This document shows positions 11,801-24,912 of a stretch of 64,000 bases of DNA, in pieces. Numbering within the stretch: the stretch's first letter is position 1; each line of letters starts with the position of its first letter. The notes under the pieces were generated by a model that was given only the letters and a program-made list of their open reading frames with translations, was not told the DNA's origin and searched no databases. A program made the position numbers and the translations under genes. The stretch spans positions 10,106,001 through 10,170,000 of the forward strand of contig OZ234497.1 of assembly GCA_965153455.1 (NCBI GenBank). Reading direction: 5' to 3'. This DNA is from Sphagnum compactum. Its lineage: Eukaryota > Bryophyta > Sphagnopsida > Sphagnales.

Positions 11801-14800
11801 GTAAAGAAGATTCCATCACTAATCACATGGGTTAGTTAACTTCACATGGTGTCATTTAAAAAGTCATTAGCCTTCCATTTGTCCATGTTTGAATGTGCAA
11901 ATCGTTTTTTGGAACCATTAACAATGATTGGACAACCTTGGAAGACCCACTTGTCATTTTAACTCTCTTCCATCAGTGGGTACATTACAACTATAATCAT
12001 AGAAGCATAATCACAAATGTCCTTTGCAACCATAAACTAGGAAGCAACTAGTGTAAATACAACAAGTTCACATTGATTGCCAATCGTTGCAAATCATTCT
12101 AGTCATTTAGGATGATTAAGTTCTAAATGACTAGAATTGTAATCATATTTGTAGTTGTAAATGCCAAGTTTTGGTGTAGTGACACTTTCAAGGAACTATT
12201 ATCAATGTAATCACAAATGTAATTGCAAGTTGAAGTTCCATTTAGCTTGGAAGGGTCCACATCATATTAACCATCATCCATGGTACTAGATGAATGTAGT
12301 CATAAGGTTTGCAACTACACTTTTAATTTCATGTCCATCTCATGTTTTTTGCAATTGAATGTCCTATGCCACTAGGTGATTAGAGGTATTTCTAGTTGTA
12401 GATGTCCATTATGACTATAAATGAGTCACAAATTTAGTCTTTTTTTCAAATTTCTTTTAATGAATTGAATTTTGAGTGACAAAAACTATTCCAAATTCAA
12501 TATCTCCTACCCCTTAGGTTTTAAAATTGCAAATCACCTTCATTAAATCCTACTCATTGAGGATTTTCCAACAACACACCAAATTCCCCTATAATTTTTA
12601 ATTTATATTTAAATCAATTTTCAATGAAAAAAGACATTCAATATTTAATGATTTCTCCACTATAGGTCAAAACATTATGAAACCAAATTGTTGCACCCTA
12701 ATTCATTGAGGGCTTTGCAAAGGTATCTAGAGCACACTCAAAAGCACCATGGTTTGGTAGATCTCAATGTGATCAACAAAACAAACAAACAACCTTTCTT
12801 CATATATAAAGTTGGGATAGAGGAAATCCTTGTAGAGGACAAGGAAAAAGTGGCAAGTGGCTCAAGGATGGAGAGGGTCAATGACCTTTGTTAACTTTAA
12901 CCACAACTTTTGATGAAGAGGAAAACATTTGGGGAAAATATTGTCCCTTTAAACTTTATTACAAGGAGGATGCAAGTGCATAAAGCAATAGCCTAAGGCC
13001 TTGGATTCCTAATGACAATTATTTCCAAGATTAACATTTTTGTTACCTTGTGTCATGTTGCATCAAAGATTTGACACATTTCCTTGTTTGAAACTTGTTT
13101 CAAAGTCAACATGTCATATTCATAAAACAATGTTTCAAAAATAAAATGTGTTAGCTACATGTACAATGATTGAAGACAACTTCAAGATGTATTTTTCTTT
13201 TAAATTGGCATGTAAATCCATCATAGAAAACAACTATGTCTTTAAACCATAAACATTGGGCCCAATTTAATGCATTTAAATTTATAAGCATAATTGAAGT
13301 AGGTAGCCAAATATGTAGAAATATTTATTTTAAAAAACGATTTCGTATTTAGCTTGTACCAAAATTTAGCTAAATCTTCATGTGGATGATCACCACTTTG
13401 AGGTTTAATAACAAGTTGTCAAGAAAAAACATTGAATTATAACCCCCACACAATAGTGAAAACTAGCAATTATTAGCCCATTTTCCACACACCTTACATG
13501 TCACATGGCAACTTAATATCCTTGAAATAAAAAATCACCAATGTAATCTATTTAGTTGCTAAATCCCAACTGCCATTTTTTCTATCTTTAAAACCTAAAA
13601 ACTTAAAACCCTAAACTTTCCATATCTGGAAGCTTTGCATCTAGGATTGTAATGAGTTGAACAACATCCCACTATCAAATACCATCCACATTTGAAAAGT
13701 CTCAAATTCTAAGCAAAATGGTTTGAGGTCAGTTGAATTGGTTGGGTGCTCCTTCATGTTCAATTCACCCACTAAACCCAATTTGTCATTCAAGCGTACA
13801 ATACAGTGTTGAAGTTTTACACAAATATTATTTAACAACCTCATTAAAAAAGGGGATCGCTCCACTGATGTCCATGCGAGTGATGTCCCACCCACTTATA
13901 ACCTTGACCAAACCAAGTTCAACATTCTACACATAGCATTTCATTCATGCATCAAAGGAGACCTTCAATGCATTAGGAAGTGAGATCAAATGCAAATGGT
14001 GTGCACATGCCACAAAGGGGCTTTGGGTCAATGATATGCCCTCACACGAAGTTTCTGACTAACATGAGGCTGGCTACATGCGTTGGGCTAAGACTTGTTA
14101 TACGATGCTATGACACCCAAAATGCAAATTGCAATGAAAGCACCATAAATTTATTAAGCCAACTGGTTCCAAAAACTCTAAGGGATGGAAAGCATCATGA
14201 AACATTACACAATACTATATGAGCTAGACCACTATATTGACAATGGTTATTAATTTTATGGAATATCAACAACTAATATCAAAATCCATCATAATGTAAA
14301 GTTGTTATTGATATATAGTTTTTCATTTTAATCGAGATGTTATTTTCGTGGGTAGGAGGAGATGTTTACAACTTTCCATTGTGAATGAAACAATCATCAA
14401 AAAAGGTAATCTTGATGACATGTACAGTCTTAAGTATACATGCATGAAAGGTGTGAAAAGAATTGTCAATTTTCACATTGAGTGTCACATACTCAAACTG
14501 AAGGGGACATGCAACAAGAGCTTTATAAATGTGTTGTTGGAAGGTCTAGGTTTAAAGCTGATTTCAATGTTGTGGGAATTTACACACTGAAATCTGGGGG
14601 GACTTGCAAGAAGAGCTCTGTGGGTAGGCACTGTTGGAATATTTAGGAATACTTGCCAAATTTACTGATGTGAGTGCTTTGCAGTCTAAATTCTATTGTG
14701 AATATAGAGATCCAATTAGCCAATGGACATCAATCTACCTATGAAGGAAGGTAGTTTGTTTTGTTTTGTTTTGTAGTTATGAGATCCACTGAACCGGGAT

Positions 14801-17340
14801 GCTTTAGATCATGTCCTTGGTGTCTTTGAAAAGCTCTCGATGAAAAGGGGTGCAAGGGCTTGGTTCCATGAGGTTTGGACTTGTGGTGCAAAAGTTCTTG
14901 AATATTGAATCATTTCTTCACTGAAAATTAAATTAAAATAAATTGTAGCTGAGAATTTTGGAGGAATTGGAATGTGCCTTTGGTGTTGCTGGAAAGATCT
15001 TGATGAGCAGGATTTAATGGAATTTATTGGGTAAGATTTGGAGTCAAAATGTGGGAGAAATTGATTTTTAAGTGATTTCTGCGCTGAAAATTCAAATAAA
15101 TTCCAAAAAACCAGGTTTTGGAAGGAAAAATCAGTTGAGGACATGGTAACACTGGGGCCAACAGCACAGGCCACACTAGTATCATTTAAATAGGAAAATC
15201 AGTGTATTACTTGTACACGTAATTAAAGGTCGGGGCAGGTTCAATCTTTGTTGCCATTTGTTCATCCTGATTAGATACCTCAAAATAATTGTAAATGCCT
15301 TTCTTGGGTTACCCTGGCGATTACTCTTGGTATGGAAAATTTGGCATTACAACCACTTTTCCTACTTTTGTTTGCATATATTTTGTTGTTGGGAATTTGG
15401 CACGTAAATACGATTTGATTTTATATAATTCTCTAAGTCACTCAAAACATTTTGCATGGATACAAGTTTGAATAATGTGGAATTTGAAAAGATTACGGTC
15501 ATAGAAAAAATACCATATAAAATTTTAATTTGGATGTTTACCATGTACACTTCAAAGATAGAATTTTCAGAATCCCCTTCCCAAATTGTTATCTATTTGG
15601 AATAAGATATCTCTAACATGTGTAATGTTGACCTTAAAAAGATGAACACATACAATAGTGCCATATGTGAACAGATTGAACCTGAAGTTACATATCTTAA
15701 TTCGTAAAGTTGTTTAACTAAATTTTCTCACATTATGCAAAAATCTTGAAGTACAATGATCCATATTGTCCTTAAGATCATATGTTTGCGGTTATCACAA
15801 CTATTTACTAAATCAAATCTTACATACATAATCCCTTCAAAAGCGCATTGATATTGTAGAGTAAATAAAAGTTATAATGGTTCATTTGTGGTAAATACAA
15901 CACACCATATATAAATCTATTTTGTTCTGTTAGTCTATTATGGCGTCATTGGTTTTGTTGGGATTGTTTAACGAACTAATAAAGTTCATATGATGAAGAG
16001 TTCAATTAGATTTTTTTTGACATACATGTTTATTTTATTAAAAAGGTCAATTTAACAAAATTGACCTAGATAGAGACTTTTGAAAACAAGGTTACACTTT
16101 AGTCCTTTAAAAGTTCATAACTAAAATTTAACTAATTTTCCTGTAATTTTAAGAAATATATGTGTTTGAAACTTTTCACCAATTGAAAATATTGAGTCTT
16201 TATAAAATATTTCGAATAAAACTCATATTGAGAAGTGCATTTATATTTGTATGGAAGTGTAAAATTCATATTTTTCCACTTTAGTGTTTATATTAAATTA
16301 TGTAGATTTAATTTACAATCTTAAATTAATCGATTGTAAATTTGACATATAAGTGGTTTTATGGCATGTCATCTTGAAAAAGACTTCAATGAGATGCAAA
16401 AGGTGAGTCACTTTAGCTTGCAAATTCATTATAATGTACAAATGATATTTTACACAAATATAAAGCACAATCTTGTTTAAAATATATAATATTTTATTAT
16501 AATGGCCAAAAAGAAATTGCAATGTGCACAAAAGCTCAAAGAATTTTAAAAACTATGAACTGTAGTAGTGATGTGCAAAAGAAAACTATTATAACACAAA
16601 AAACTATGAAACAAAAACATGTATTTTATAATTTCAAATCACCAAAAGTGATTTCAAAATACATAATTCAATATTATATTTCAAACACAAAAATTTCAAA
16701 CCATGTTCACATTTGAATTGGTTTCAAGTTAAAACACAATTAATTGCACTAACCTAAAAAAAAAAATTCTTAGTGAAGGTTTGACTAGGTGATTAACATC
16801 GCACACCTAACAAAGTTGGTGGGTGGATAGGTAGGTCCACACTAGTAGTTTAAGCTAGGCTAGGTAGAGGCCACATGTCATGTTTATAGTTGTGTGTCCA
16901 TCATGTGTAATCATATATGTAGTCATGTGTTTGACATGACCACAATTGTAAAAATCATGGAATGACATTTTCAATTATGACCACATTTACAATTAAATGG
17001 TAAAAGTGATGAGCTTTATTTGATTACATAGTCATGTAATCATGTGTAATTGCTAATGGCACATACAATTACAAGTAATCATATATATAGTCATAAACTT
17101 GAGGTTTTTGTGAGCTTGATTGTAAAGGGTGGCCTAGTGATCTGACCATTGATCTAAAGAAAGGATTGAGATGATAACTTTAGTATTGCATGCAAGCTTT
17201 AAGTAAACTTATTGTAATTTTTTAATTTGATAACAAACTAATTTCCATTTTGTCCATTGCTTTTAGTTCAATTGACCCTACATGTGCCACATTTGTCACT
17301 TGATGGCATTTCATTTATCCACTTGAAATCCCTATCAGCC
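8806..17340. other. Long gene-poor intergenic region
   Basis: 8.5 kb of AT-rich DNA. Blocks rich in 'caattgcaac/gttgtaattac' words occur at 8.9-9.0, 11.9-12.4 and 16.9-17.1 kb. Several weak open frames (62-121 codons at 11.3-11.7, 12.7-12.9, 13.6-14.6 and 14.8-15.2 kb) have no domain I recognise. The 13.6-14.6 kb stretch has somewhat more coding-like composition and may be decayed transposon sequence, but I cannot name it. No tRNA gene was spotted by eye. Confidence 0.5.
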
Positions 17341-17346
17341 CAATGT

Positions 17347-17935
17347 TGACATTACCAAGAGCACATGCATAAAGTTGATATATATGATCAATTTTGTGAT
17401 TATTATTTGTGAGAATCACAAATGGTGGCATCAAATTATGTTCCATGTCATTGATGCCACCATTGTGAACTCATACATTATGTACAAGGCAAATATGACT
17501 TGTCTTGGCAAGTCTACAAAAGCAATGTCACATTTAAAATTCAATATGGCTTTGACTAGGGCTCACATAAAAAAACTTACATGTTTTACTCCAAAGGCAA
17601 CAATAATGGTAGGTACCAAATCTTGGGGGCTTGCATTATTCCATGTAGTGGATAGGAATATTGAGGAAAAAAAAGGTGTGTTCCAAGAAAGTGAATTGAT
17701 ATTGTCTTATTTATTCTTTCAATTCTCCAAATTGCGCACGTTTTCAACTATGCTAAATCTTCTTTTGGATGATGATAAAATTGGCACCAACACAAAATTG
17801 ATGAAAAAAACCCTTCATTCGATCATGCTTGAGCCTTGGACACATAAAAAAAAAGTTGTAAAACATTTTAGTAAGAGCATTGTTTACCCATTTTTGAGTA
17901 GGGGTTTTGAGAGGTATGTCCTATCACACCTATGA
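17347..17935 (+). pseudogene. piggyBac-like transposase, C-terminal fragment (frameshifted)
   Basis: A frame from about 17347 reads HMHKVDIYDQFCDYY. It then meets a stop, and reading continues in another frame as CENHKWWHQIMFHVIDA, followed by TIVNSYIMYK, then SHLKFNMAL. This matches the C-terminal end of the piggyBac (DDE_Tnp_1_7) fold: a GVDxxDQ...YY block, then K-WW-x-fFHxxD, then the v-N-s/a-yilyk helix and a 'lshleFrlaLa' block. The upstream catalytic aspartates are not found, and the terminal Cys-rich finger is absent. The open 186-codon frame starts at 17375 by chance of the frameshift. It is therefore a dead remnant. Animals and fungi are the usual hosts of this superfamily, and land-plant copies are little known. 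The call rests on motif spacing read by eye. Confidence 0.6.
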
Positions 17936-19611
17936 CTAACAATTGGGATTTCTTCGTTGAAAAGGGGCCCACCCATCCCCCACCCCAAAGCAGAAAATAA
18001 AAATAAATCTTCCCCCTCCCCTTCAAACAAAAGAAAAAAAAAGGCTCCCCCATTCCACACCCCAAACCAAAATAAATAAATAAAATTTAAAAAAAATTTA
18101 TAAAAAAATCCCTCTCCCACAAAAGAAAAGGAAAACCCAATGAACAAAAGTCAAGCAAAATTGTGGAGTTATTATAGATAGTGTTTGCTCCAATGCATGC
18201 ACTTTGATTGGGGAACGTGGGAATGTGGCAGGGCTGATAAGAGTTCTTTAAAAATGTTTGTCAAAAATATATTTCTTTCCCTGTTATTTCCTTTGACCAT
18301 TCATTTTTTCCTTGTCCAAAGCCTCTTTCGTGCAAATGTTTTTTAATGCCCACTTCATACGGATGCCTTCTATCTACCCTAAAGTTTTTGCAACCATTGA
18401 AGAAAAGTAGATAGGTCCAAATCTCTAAAAACTTGAAATTTTCAAGACTGCCCAAAATAAAAAAGATTTCACTTTCATGATTTTTCGTATCTCACCAGAT
18501 CCCCCTTTTTTTTTATGAAACATGCTGCTTGAAGTTGTCTACAACTCTTTCAAGTTAGATTTTCAACCTTTTACATGACTTTTCTGCAGGTTTGTAAGGG
18601 CTGGTTCCTGTTTGAAAGTGCGACTGTTTTGGTCAAATGATGTTTAAGGGTTAAACCTGCTAAGTAGGTTATGAACATGGGTTTTTTTTTTTGGGGTTGC
18701 ACTTACATCTTTAGTGGGCCAAGGGCAAGTAGAGGAAAAACAACTTTAAAGACCCTTGGCCTGTTTGTGAGAAGCAAGGACTGATGAGCATTTCCTTCAT
18801 CCACATTCCAGACAGTACAATCTGACCTGAATACATGTTTGCTGAAAGTATTTAGTGAGAAGAAAATGAGCTCCAGGATCAGAGCCTTGGGACTCTGAGA
18901 GTTGATTCTAATGTTGGGCGGGTATGCCCATTTTAACATACCAGTTGGTTACTGGTATTAAAGTTTTTTCAATTTAGACACTTGGTAAGAGCCTGTCTCT
19001 GTATTAAAATTTGGTTCCAATAGATATGTCAGGTGGGCCTATATAGTAAGTTATATGTTTTGGGGGTATCCCGGGAATGAACATGAATAGACATCAATCT
19101 TATACCAACTGGTATGGTCACATGTCAATTGATATGAGATATACATCTGAGTATTGATATTCACATCGAGATTCCATGTAAACTGGGAAAAAAATATTCA
19201 ACAAAGAACCACTAAGAAATGGTGCTTGTCTCTAGCCTACGAGCTGGAGGAGTCCATTGAAGAGTACATGGCAATGCACGACTTTTAGGACTCATGAACA
19301 GTGCAAAACACAAAGCCCTAATATTTTATGGGTTTCACTAAACTTGACCTGTACATACTTCAGAAAATTGCATTGGCAGGAAATGCTTGTGCTAGACCTC
19401 CCTATTATTATTAGATCTCACAATTTGCTTGCCGGTGACATCAGAGGGGCTATGGGTGAGACAGCTTCCTATCACCCACAGGATTGGTTCCTGTGGGCTG
19501 CGCATCTTTTGGCCTCCTGTTTGTCTTTCGTGTGATATCTCTGACCATTGTTTTTTTTGACTTTTTGCCCTTCAGAAGCACAACAAAATTCACACACAAT
19601 AGAGTTATCCA
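17936..19611. other. Intergenic, no gene seen
   Basis: Positions 17.95-18.13 kb are a C/A-rich low-complexity patch (ccccacccc/aaaaaa). The rest is unique-looking DNA with several tracts of T. Frames on either strand are under 100 codons and have no recognised motif. Confidence 0.5.
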
Positions 19612-20375
19612 TAAAGTAAGACAAACACAGCACCAGAACCCTGAGTTTCGTCATACATAGGATGAGATTAAAAAAACCCTGTAAAAAAGTACATTAGCAT
19701 TCAAGGGAGGGCCCGGGAGGGGGGTGAAACTCAGAAAACCATCAATTTGGTGGTAAACTGAGTTTCATCCTGTCTTTCCTTTTCCTGAGCGCCTTCACTG
19801 CTGCTACATATATTATCACTGCTCCTACCTATACAGCTATGATAATTACTCTCAAACCTTGTGCATAAAATGCTGAGTTTCAGCATTTCGTACTGAGTTG
19901 CAGCATTTCATATTATGATTTAACAAAATGCCTTCACTTTGCGGATACCACCGAAAGAGGGGATAAGGGGTGAAAGGAGGCTCAAAAACAGGGTGAAGAC
20001 AGGGTTACTTTACGAATAACTCTAATGAGTTTTCTGTAAAATAATGAAAACTCAGCATCAAAATCTTGAGTTTGGTCAATATGGGGTGAGATTCAAAAAA
20101 AGAACTGCAAAAGAGTACATAAACCGAGTTTCATCATGTCTTTCCTCTATCCTACGTGCCTCCACTGCTGCAACATATATTTTCATTGCTCCTACATGTA
20201 TAACTACGATAATTACTCTCAAACCTTGTGCATTAAATGGTGAGTTCCAGCATTTCAGACTGAAATTTAATAAAATTTCGTTACTTTGGGGATACCAATA
20301 AAAGAAGGGATAGGGGGTAAAAGAGGCCCAAAGACAGGGTGACTTTATGATAACTCTAATATGTGAATGAATAAG
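19612..20375 (+). repeat. Tandem duplication of a 0.35-0.43 kb unit
   Basis: Copy 1 (about 19615-20040) and copy 2 (about 20041-20375) share, in order, 'gagtttcgtcatacatagg/gagtttggtcaatatgggg', 'gatgagatt', 'gagtttcatc-tgtctttcct', 'cactgctgc-acatatatt', 'gataattactctcaaacctt', 'cagcatttc' and a G/A-rich tail ending 'ataactctaat'. Copy 2 has lost an extra 'gagttgcagcatttc' block and most of the 'agggagggcccggg' block. No coding frame spans either copy. Confidence 0.85.
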
Positions 20376-22857
20376 ACTCTCTCAAGAAGAAAAGTGGGGT
20401 ATGAACAAGTGCAGTGATAACATCAGTGGAGGAAAACAACAAACCAAAATATGTCCCTCAACTTTTTATAACGCGATACAATTTGATTTTGGTTCTACAT
20501 GTATGAAAAGGTAGAAAATGAAAAAGGCATCCCTTCAATTGACCATTCCACCATCCACAAGCGAATTAGCCTTCTAGCCTTCAAGATAGAAAAGGTTAAC
20601 AATGAACCAATGGCTTTACTGAAGTACTACCCATAAACCTAGGCTATTGGTATTGGAAAAGGTATGGCACTTCTATAGAACATCCTTGCTTGGTTTTTTT
20701 TTCAAGGTTTAATTTATTTGTCTACCATTTGGAAATATTGAATATGCCAAAGGGTCTTTAATGTGGCACTTAAAGTACTACCACATTTTTTTCCCCTTTG
20801 CTTGCCCTTTGTTTATTTAGTTTTTCTTCAATTGTTATTACATGGATTGTTCCAACTATATTAACCCCTAAACATTGGGGCAGACCGATTCTTTGGTCTA
20901 TGTTTTTAGTGTTATTTTATTTTTCAATGACATTTAGGGGTTAAAAACTCGGTTGTAACTAGTTATTCCTTGGTATAACATGTTGAAATATTGTAAACTT
21001 GGTTTCTTTGAGTTATGCAACCATCATCTTCAATTGCTATTTGGTTATTGATATCCCGCAATTGATAATCAACATCTTTGCCAAAATAATTAACTTTTTG
21101 AAAAAAAATTGGGTCTCACAGCCTTAATCTAAATATCTCAAAATTTAAAAACAATTAATAAATTCACTAAATCTCCAATTTGTTGATGATGTTATTAAAA
21201 TATTTATGGTTTCAACTATTATTTCAATGTGGGGAAGGTCTTGAGGTCAATTCCTTAAAATTTCAACAATGTAGGGTTACAATTTTCCTATTTTTGACTA
21301 ACCTTCTTGAGAATTAGTTAATGCCAAACATCAATTGTAGGTGTGGTACCAAAGATTTCCCTTGCTTATGGTGTTATAAATATTAAAAATTAGTGCAAAT
21401 CATAACCATATCCAAATGCTCAAAACCCTAGCCATTATGTTCCACCTTATTTATTTTCATTTTTGCATTCATACCCCCTCAATGTTTCTGACCTCCATCC
21501 ACACCCATAAATGAACACAAAATCCATTTTTTTGGTTGGATGTTGAAAAAGAACCAAACACAATATTTCAAGACCACATGTTTGGTCATAAGCAATTTCC
21601 CAAACAATGGAATGGCCATCTACAGTTGTTTGACCAACTCAGTTTTGAATTATAGAAGTGTTTGGTTGTAGGCATGTGTTTGGTCATGAGCATGTTTACC
21701 CTATCCCTTCCTAAAAGAATTAGGTATTGATTGTCAATTGGTTAATCCTAGTAATTTTCCAACAACTCAATGGAGTTCATTTGATTATCTATTTCAAGTA
21801 GTGCACTAGGAAATTATCCATGGGGAGGATAATAATTGGCCATGCACATCATGTCACTTCATGTACCCATTGTATTCTCCATTTTCCAGTAGCTAGATTT
21901 TGCTAAATTGCTATAGGACAAACTTTCACTTTTAAAAAAAATGTACATATATGTATTCCTAATCACTGTTCACAATTGATCAACAATGAAACCCTTAAGA
22001 ATTGTACTTAAGATGTTAGATCCAAACTAAATCTTCATACAAATTGGATCCAATGGAAAGTGGGTCATGATTTATTGACATAGTTGAAAGTATGATGTAA
22101 CCATGTAGCCTAGGTATTGTTCGGTAAAGGGGGGCAGACTCCAAACAAAAAATTCATATCATGAAATGGCAAAATCTTTAGCATTGGACAAACCCGACAA
22201 ACAATAATAGTACATGAGTCAAAACTAGTGTTGGGCAAATATAATATTTAAAACCAAACCCATCCGGGTATCAACTTGGGTATATGGGATTATAACAATC
22301 ATAGGTGAACATTTAAAAAATCCACCCCAATTCATATAAGTCTTCACACAAAATTCAAGTATTCACGCCACTTTTATACTTGGGATTTTAAGAAACATTT
22401 ATTCATAACCATGACCTGACCTAACACTAAAATTAGTCTAAGATTAGCCAAACCCTGGTTCAAAGGTCAAATTGTGGGGGGCATATACCTATTGATGTTT
22501 TCAAGGTAATGTTAAGGTTTTTCTCAACCAATCAACATTTGACCTGTGTGCCATAATTCACAAACTTTTGTTTCTTTGAAGGAAACTATTGGAATTATTC
22601 TAGCTTGTGAAGTAATGAAATTGTGTGTTTGCATTGTAACTCTTTGTGATAGTGGAAGCTTACAATTGTAAAAAACATTATTTTTATACAGTGGAACAAT
22701 TTCTGGAGCAACATCCATTTTATCTCTCCATTTTGTTTAATCAAATTGTTTGATTTTTGGCCTCCAAGGTTTGGTTTTGTTGAATGAGGACATGTCTTTG
22801 TTATTGTCACATGGCAAAAGTTCATAAGAGGGTTTTAGTAATCAATGGAAAAGGTGA
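20376..22857. other. Intergenic, no gene seen
   Basis: AT-rich unique-looking DNA without a supported gene. Short frames near 22.52-22.83 kb on the minus strand have no recognised domain. Confidence 0.5.
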
Positions 22858-23055
22858 ATGTCTTGTAAGGACCGACCTTCCTCTTCAACTTTACATTTTG
22901 AGGATTTCAACGATAATGAAATAATTGACAATAGGATGGATGAGGCTTGTGATGATGAATCAAATGGACACAAAAGTTATAGCTCTGATGACAATGAGGA
23001 AGGGAGTTTGGGAAGAACTTACTTTAATTCTATGAATGAAGAAAGGAATGAATGA
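22858..23055 (+). other. Acidic 65-codon open frame, possible upstream part of the decayed element at 23.4 kb
   Basis: The frame is rich in Asp, Glu, Ser and Asn (ESNGHKSYSSDDNEEGS) and is immediately upstream of a decayed transposon-like coding region on the same strand. Acidic N-terminal regions are common in transposase-like proteins, but no domain is present and the link is only positional. It may be a chance frame. Confidence 0.25.
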
Positions 23056-23429
23056 AATGACAAAAGAAACGAAGAAAGAAGTGAGGAAGGAAGCAAAAGA
23101 AGGAACTCAAATATTTGAGCAAAAGATAGGGTGTCTATGGCAAGGTGTTGAATGTGACCTTGTAGATGATGTTGGGGTTTGTAGCAAGTGGACATGTCAT
23201 GGCATGTGATTCACGAAAAGTAGTTCTTGATGATTAACTGGGTGAGGATCATGTGGGACTAAACATTTTGTATTACTCGACTAACATTTCAACAATAATG
23301 ACCATTTAAAAGTGGCCATTGTTTCAAACCATTACAAATGGGAACTTTTTAAAATAGCTTTTCATATCATACGATGAAAGCCACATATCAACTATTGAAG
23401 GGGAAGGAGAAATTGGTATTAGGAAGAAG

Positions 23430-24380
23430 CAATATACTTTTTAAAAGAGTAAGTGATAGACATGTCATTTCGAAGGTTCAGTCTCAAGGATTGAAAAGTT
23501 GTTATTGGAAAAATTTGTTCACAATGTGAATGTCGTATTATGTTGCTCAAGGAATTATTGTCAACATTTTCCTTATCAAAATATTTTGTTGTCGAGACAA
23601 GAGTTTTGGGGTTTGTTATTTGAAAATCATACAATTTATAGTCTAAATAATGCAAGAACGTTGCATACAAGAAAAAACATGAAATGGCAAAAATTTATCA
23701 TGATCCTTGAAATAGATATTTATGAAATTGCATAGTGCAAGTTTATTGGCTTGTTAATATCAACATACATGTTATACAAAGTGAATTACAAACGAGATCA
23801 TAGATTTTTACCACAACAAAGGTTTACATAAACTACAAACTCCAATGAGACAAGTAGAGTTGAATGTTCAATCCTTGATTTACTTGTGTGCTAACACAAC
23901 ATCAAATCAAATGAAAGGAATTAGAAATGGTAGACAATATGTGCATCATTTATTGCTTAATATGTGGAAAGGTCTTCAAAAGTGAAGTGACGAAATACGA
24001 TATAATGAACAAATGTGTAGTATGTTAATTTTGTGTCAATGAGTTTGTTTTTCAAAACTATTGTAAATGTCCTTATTCAATTGTTGGTTTCAAGTATTGT
24101 CATTTGTTATTTATAATGACTTTATTTTTCTCATTTTCTTAATTACGTTTCTATAAATAACAAGGAGTTAACCATTGGAGGTATTTTTCAATTTTTTATG
24201 AGCAAGTTGAAGAAGAAACACCATTTTAATGTAGATGTTGGAAAAAGAAGATTGGGTTTTGCAAAATGTATTGTGTGTCAATCCTTGAAGGATTTAATAT
24301 CCAAATTGGGAAAAAAAATAATGATGTAAAAGAATATGAATTAAAGTTAAGAAAAATGCATATTGCATCATTGAAATAAT
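23430..24380 (+). pseudogene. Decayed transposon-like protein of unidentified family
   Basis: A coherent protein can be followed through breaks. From about 23490 the frame reads EKFVHNVNVVLCCSRNYCQH, RQEFWGLLFENHT and RTLHTRKNMKWQKFI. An in-frame TAG stands at about 23733, probably where a Trp codon stood. The same frame continues CKFIGLLISTYMLYK and RDHRFLPQQ, then shifts at about 23818 to QSLIYLCANTTSNQMKGIRN. After a likely gap it resumes near 24190 with GKRRLGFAKCIVCQSLKDL and ELKLRKMHIASLK. Paired cysteines (CCSRNYC; KCIVC) and the Arg/Lys-rich composition suggest a DNA-binding transposase or integrase-like protein. I cannot assign it to a named superfamily. Two or more disablements make it a pseudogene. 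Confidence 0.45.
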
Positions 24381-24409
24381 CTAAGACGTTTAATTTTTAT
24401 GTTTGGATG

Positions 24410-24912
24410 GTTTAGATTATGACATGTGGTGCAATAAAAATTTGCCACGTGACATATTAATTGAAAATTTCCAAATTAAACTTAAGTCAATATTTAGGTA
24501 TGTAGGTTGCACTAGGTATCTACCTACCTATATACCTACCTACCCATATAGGCTAAACACCTATCTAGATATGACCTATTTACCTACCTAGGCCAAATAC
24601 CTATTCAGGTAGGTAGGTAGGTAGAAAAGTAAGTAGGCAAGTTAGGGAAGTAGGTAGTTAGGTGTAAATACATAATATTTATATTTTATTTTGGGTCAAG
24701 TCATATTTAATGACTCATCCCATATGCCCATCTATTTTAATATGAAAATGTAAGACAAAACACTTTGTTTATATACTTTTCAAGATAGGAATGAAAGCCA
24801 AAACATATGGGATAAATTTTTTTGTTGTAAGTCGTTTAGTCGCAAACGCCTTGCAATTAAAAAGTTTATCCCATATGTTTTGGCTTTCATTCCCATCTTG
24901 AAAAGTATATAA
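24410..24912 (+). mobile_element. Foldback-containing dispersed repeat, copy 2
   Basis: Homologous in inverted orientation to 8340-8805. Order: 'ggtgcaataaaaatttgcca', a ctacc/taggtagg core (24,500-24,660), 'gactcatcccatatg', then a long hairpin. The hairpin arms 24769-24820 and 24861-24912 are 52 bases with two mismatches around a 40-base loop, which itself contains a ttgtaag/cttgcaa stem. It has no coding potential. It looks like a MITE-like or foldback element, and the right arm may be its terminus because similarity and palindrome both end at 24,912. Confidence 0.65.
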
